Shown here: positions 43,529 through 46,224 of the stretch, piece after piece
Numbering within the stretch: position 1 is the stretch's first letter
Layout: every line of letters begins with the position of its first letter
NCBI GenBank assembly: GCA_012729505.1
Contig: JAAYDA010000046.1
Coordinates: forward strand, 79,384-125,607
Reading direction: 5' to 3'
From: Syntrophomonadaceae bacterium
GTDB lineage: Bacteria; Bacillota; Syntrophomonadia; Syntrophomonadales; DTU052
DNA length: 46,224 nt
The notes under the pieces: model-generated
Databases searched by the model: none
Told to the model about the DNA's origin: nothing
The model's input: only the letters and a program-made list of their open reading frames with translations
Made by a program: the position numbers and the translations under genes

Positions 43529-43805
43529 TCCTTAATGACTGGAATTTTATGTATTATATGCGGAGGCAAAGGAAAAAGCCTATCCTGATTCCAGGGGGAA
43601 ATTCAATTCGTTAAGAATTTATTAATCTTTTATCCGGTGTTTTTATGGAACAAATCTGTCCGGCTTACCGTCTACAAACATAGCCAAAGGTTACATTGTG
43701 AACCAAATGGACAGAAAACTCCGAAAGGAGGGCATTTACTCTCATCAGATGTAGTCCGCAAGGGCTGATCACCTAACCAAAAAAATTATTAGAGGAGGAA
43801 ATAAA
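43529..43805 (+). other. Long leader region of the S-layer-like gene, no class recognised
   Basis: This 277-bp gap holds a weak hairpin (GGTTACA / TGTGAACC around 43690-43705) and the ribosome binding site GAGGAGGAA at 43792-43800. I found no clear -35/-10 pair and no known riboswitch pattern; an mRNA leader that stabilises the transcript is possible. Confidence 0.4.
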
Positions 43806-46043
43806 TTGCTAAAACATAGAAAATTAGTTAGCGTAATCGCAACTATAGCGTTCTGCCTGACTTTCCTGGCACCGGCATTTGTTGCACCGGCTACAGTTGA
43901 AGCAGCAGGCAGCATCTCGGCACTGAGAGTGCCAATCGTAAAGGACGATACTACTAGTGCAGCACTGGGTACTGTCAGAGTTACTGTTCCTGCTGGATCA
44001 ATAGACGTGAACGACACAGTCATATTCGAACTTCCAGATGACTGCGAATTTGTATCTGCTGTGGATGTAAGTGGTGGAGATAACAGCTTGGAAGTTCCGA
44101 CTGCCATTGGTGGGGATGCCAACGGCTTATATTCGTCAGGCGCATCACATCTGCAATTAGTAGCAGGCACAGGACAAGCGGGTGACAGCAGCGTCCAGAT
44201 TAAAGCAATCACAAAGCAAACTGCTGAAACAGATGGTGTCTTCTATATCCATCTGGGTGCAATAAAGATTGATAAAGGTGTAGAAGGCGATCTTACGGCC
44301 AATTTCGATGGGCCTTCCGGTTTTGGATTCCCCTTGGGCAGCGTTGTTGTGGCCAAAACCTCAAGTGATTCGTCTGTAACCTTAACAACATCAAGTACTG
44401 TGACTAAAAATGACAACTTCACATTTACACTCAGAATCAGAGAAGATGTTGCCGGTGCCCTGAAAGCGGGAACCGACAGTTTGGTGCTTACCCTGCCGGA
44501 CGGTTTTGAGTGGGATGAAACTAGTGGAGCTAAAACTCTTACCAACGTATGGGGAGCGGACATCAATGTGACTTTCGATGTAGATGAAGATGAATTAGCA
44601 ATAGATGTTGCAACTGCCGATATTAGCACGGTGGCTTCTGCTTGGGATGTTCCCTTGAAGTTTGAAGTAGTTGATGAGTCGGAGGTTAAAGCAGGGGACA
44701 TAATGGCTAAGGTCAAAGGAAAGAGCAAAATTAGTCCCAAAGAAATAAAGGTTGGAAAATTTGGCGATTTCGGAGTAACGGTTGAATGTGATGATCCTAC
44801 AGAAGTCTTTGCAGGTCAACTGAAGCAAGAGATAGGTGACTTCGTTATTGAAGAGAATATTTCGGCTACATTAATAAAAGACCGGACCATCACTCTTACT
44901 CTTCCCAGCTATGCCAAATGGACAAAAGAAAATACGCCTAGCGGTTTGACTTTTGCCGGTATTTCAGGGTCAGAGGGCAATGTCCTCAAATATACAGTTA
45001 ATGCTACCAGTAGCTCAGCTGCGGATTTCGAGTTTGAGGACTTCGAAGTAGCCTTGGATGTGACTGCACCTGGCGATTTGGTTGTTGAAATCGGCGGTAA
45101 TGCAGGAGTCAAGGGAGAAGTAGTAGTAGCCAAGATCGCTCTGCCGGTTACCTTGAAAGCGGAAAATGCCACCGAAGTTAAAATCGGTTCCGCAGCTCAG
45201 AAGATAGCTGATTTTACAATAACCGAAGCCGTAGCGGGTGGTATAGGCGATGATACTGGTTTGGATTACCTTCTGCTGAAGGTGCCGGCTGGTTGTGAAT
45301 GGGCGAAACTGCCAACAATAACAGTTGAGTCTGGCGATTTAAAACTTGATCTTGATCAAATGACAAGAATTAAAGGTGTCGGTACTATAACTACGGACTA
45401 CTATCAGTTCATTAAAATTCCCGTACAGCGTGACAGCAATGAGCCAAGTGTTATCAAAGTAACTGATTGTTATGTTACTGTTGACAGAACTGTCCCAGAA
45501 GGTAATATGACTGTAGCTCTCTTGGGTCCTGCAGTACTTCAATCTAATGGTGCCGCGTCAGCAGGTACTTATCTTAGTGGTGCCTATACAATCACGACAA
45601 ACGGAATGTTCCCGCAGACCGCAGCTATTGCCGGCGCAGTAGCAGCCAAGGTTGTTACCCCAGCCGGTGGTGACAGCACTGTATTCTTCTATATCGGTTC
45701 CAGCGTATACACCGTTGGCAACAGCACCTTCGGCATGGATGCAGCTCCTTACATCAAGGCCGGCCGCACCTATGTACCGGTTCGTGCCATGGGCGATGCT
45801 CTGGGCGCAACCACCAGCTGGGATGATGCTACTAAGACCGTTACCATAACCAAGGGTGACAAGAGTATTGTTTTGGTTATTGGTAGCACCATTGCTAAAG
45901 TAAATGGCGCTGATGTTCAGATGGATGTTGCTCCGGAAATCGTAAATCCTGGCCGCACCATGCTGCCTGCACGTTGGGTAGCTGAAGGACTGGGCTATCA
46001 GGTATTCTGGAATCAAGCACTCCAACAGGTTATCATCCAGTAA
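43806..46043 (+). CDS. S-layer-like secreted protein with copper-amine-oxidase-N-type domain
   Basis: A 745-aa secreted protein. Residues 1-35 are a signal peptide (basic start, VIATIAFCLTFLAPAFVAPA, cleavage near VEAA-GS). Then come about four beta-rich repeats of 120-150 aa, each with a core of the type LTLPDGFEW (also FELPDDCEF, LTLPSYAKW, LKVPAGCEW). The C-terminal 120 residues match the Cu_amine_oxidN1 fold: SFxMDAAPYIKAGRTYVPVR, AMGDALGATTSWDDATKTVT and APEIVNPGRTMLPARWVAE. This plan is common for abundant cell-surface proteins in Clostridia. The start is TTG with AGAGGAGG upstream. A strong terminator follows. Confidence 0.88.
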   Translation: MLKHRKLVSVIATIAFCLTFLAPAFVAPATVEAAGSISALRVPIVKDDTTSAALGTVRVTVPAGSIDVNDTVIFELPDDCEFVSAVDVSGGDNSLEVPTAIGGDANGLYSSGASHLQLVAGTGQAGDSSVQIKAITKQTAETDGVFYIHLGAIKIDKGVEGDLTANFDGPSGFGFPLGSVVVAKTSSDSSVTLTTSSTVTKNDNFTFTLRIREDVAGALKAGTDSLVLTLPDGFEWDETSGAKTLTNVWGADINVTFDVDEDELAIDVATADISTVASAWDVPLKFEVVDESEVKAGDIMAKVKGKSKISPKEIKVGKFGDFGVTVECDDPTEVFAGQLKQEIGDFVIEENISATLIKDRTITLTLPSYAKWTKENTPSGLTFAGISGSEGNVLKYTVNATSSSAADFEFEDFEVALDVTAPGDLVVEIGGNAGVKGEVVVAKIALPVTLKAENATEVKIGSAAQKIADFTITEAVAGGIGDDTGLDYLLLKVPAGCEWAKLPTITVESGDLKLDLDQMTRIKGVGTITTDYYQFIKIPVQRDSNEPSVIKVTDCYVTVDRTVPEGNMTVALLGPAVLQSNGAASAGTYLSGAYTITTNGMFPQTAAIAGAVAAKVVTPAGGDSTVFFYIGSSVYTVGNSTFGMDAAPYIKAGRTYVPVRAMGDALGATTSWDDATKTVTITKGDKSIVLVIGSTIAKVNGADVQMDVAPEIVNPGRTMLPARWVAEGLGYQVFWNQALQQVIIQ

Positions 46044-46075
46044 TTAATACTCGATAACTTAATTAAAAAAAGAGA

Positions 46076-46103
46076 GATCCCGGGCCATGCCCGGGGTCTT
46101 TTT
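46076..46103 (+). terminator. Intrinsic terminator of the S-layer-like gene
   Basis: A 10-bp GC-rich stem (GATCCCGGGC / GCCCGGGGTC with one G-T pair) has a 3-nt loop CAT and ends in TTTTT. The T-run runs directly into the putative intron 5' end. Confidence 0.9.
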
Positions 46104-46224
46104 GTGCGACAGGCAGTCGCATCATATAGCGGCGAAAGCCGCGTATAGTCTTACACGCTAAGGGCGGCGTGAACGATACTTCGGTAAAACGGCACAAGAG
46201 TCGGGAAGTGTAAGGAGTCTCGGA
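46104..46224 (+). mobile_element. 5' part of a group II intron, probably class IIC (truncated by window end)
   Basis: The sequence starts GTGCGAC, matching the group II 5' consensus GUGYG, immediately after the terminator T-run. The next 110 nt fold as domain I of such introns: TGCGAC / GTCGCA stem, GCGGC-GAAA-GCCGC hairpin (46129-46142) and a long stem CTTACAC / GTGTAAG (46150-46156 with 46208-46214). The order GGCA...TATAG..GCGAAAGC resembles the Oceanobacillus IIC intron start. Class IIC introns are known to insert just after intrinsic terminators. The reverse-transcriptase gene would lie outside the window. Confidence 0.7.

Noticed and set aside
43529-43805. Riboswitch (c-di-GMP type) in the S-layer leader
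   Set aside because: The conserved cores of the known classes (for example CACGCACAGGGCAAACC) are absent.

Overview
The window looks like chromosomal DNA of an anaerobic, low-to-mid GC Firmicute of the class Clostridia, plausibly a syntrophic, fatty-acid-using lineage such as the Syntrophomonadaceae. The reasons are the greA-lysS pair, many GTG/TTG starts with strong GGAGG ribosome binding sites, an acyl-CoA ligase behind a sigma-54 promoter, a LytR-CpsA-Psr protein, and a secreted S-layer-like protein ending in a copper-amine-oxidase-N-type domain. The taxonomy is inference; there is no rRNA or other marker here.

Layout. 1-3.4 kb: end of a quinate-dehydrogenase-like gene, an unrecognised gene, greA and lysS. 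3.4-7.6 kb: a 114-bp imperfect palindrome, then an AcoR-type sigma-54 activator divergent from an acyl-CoA ligase; the gap between them holds TGTTTCA/TGAAAC operator-like sites and a textbook -24/-12 promoter. 7.7-15.2 kb (minus strand): murJ, a nucleotide-sugar dehydrogenase, two glycosyltransferases, an O-antigen ligase/polymerase-type membrane protein and a DUF4330 protein. 15.2-18.3 kb: a structured intergenic element, a TagO/WecA-type initiating transferase and an LCP ligase. 18.3-19 kb: a TetR regulator.

19.2-37.8 kb (all plus strand) is a polysaccharide locus: a UDP-GlcNAc 4,6-dehydratase, a wbpA-wbpB-wbpD-wbpE-like set for a 2,3-diacetamido uronic acid, a flippase, a chain-length regulator, a polymerase, two glycosyltransferases, rfbA-rfbB plus fdt/qdtA-C-B for a dTDP-3-acetamido-3,6-dideoxyhexose, and an epimerase/reductase plus WbpL-like transferase. 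The parts fit a Wzx/Wzy-type polymer with a repeat unit of about three sugars.

37.9-46.2 kb is mixed: an HD phosphohydrolase translationally linked to a YwgA/Panacea-like protein, an orphan MNT nucleotidyltransferase, a PHB-depolymerase-type esterase, an amidohydrolase, an M15 cell-wall peptidase overlapping what may be the start of a holin-like toxin gene, and the S-layer-like gene. Directly after the T-run of that gene's terminator lies what looks like the 5' end of a group II (IIC-type) intron, cut by the window end.

The most unusual feature is a family of long hairpin repeats (purine arm rich in GTGAGGCG, T-rich loop, complementary pyrimidine arm) found only between 11.8 and 23.0 kb. They sit at gene ends, often supply the stop codon, and in two places carry a nested 75-bp double-hairpin element whose second stem differs by compensatory base changes. 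A four-helix-bundle (S23-type) gene lies between two copies sharing an exact 31-bp block, which suggests a mobile or repeat-associated cassette inserted between wbpA and wbpB.
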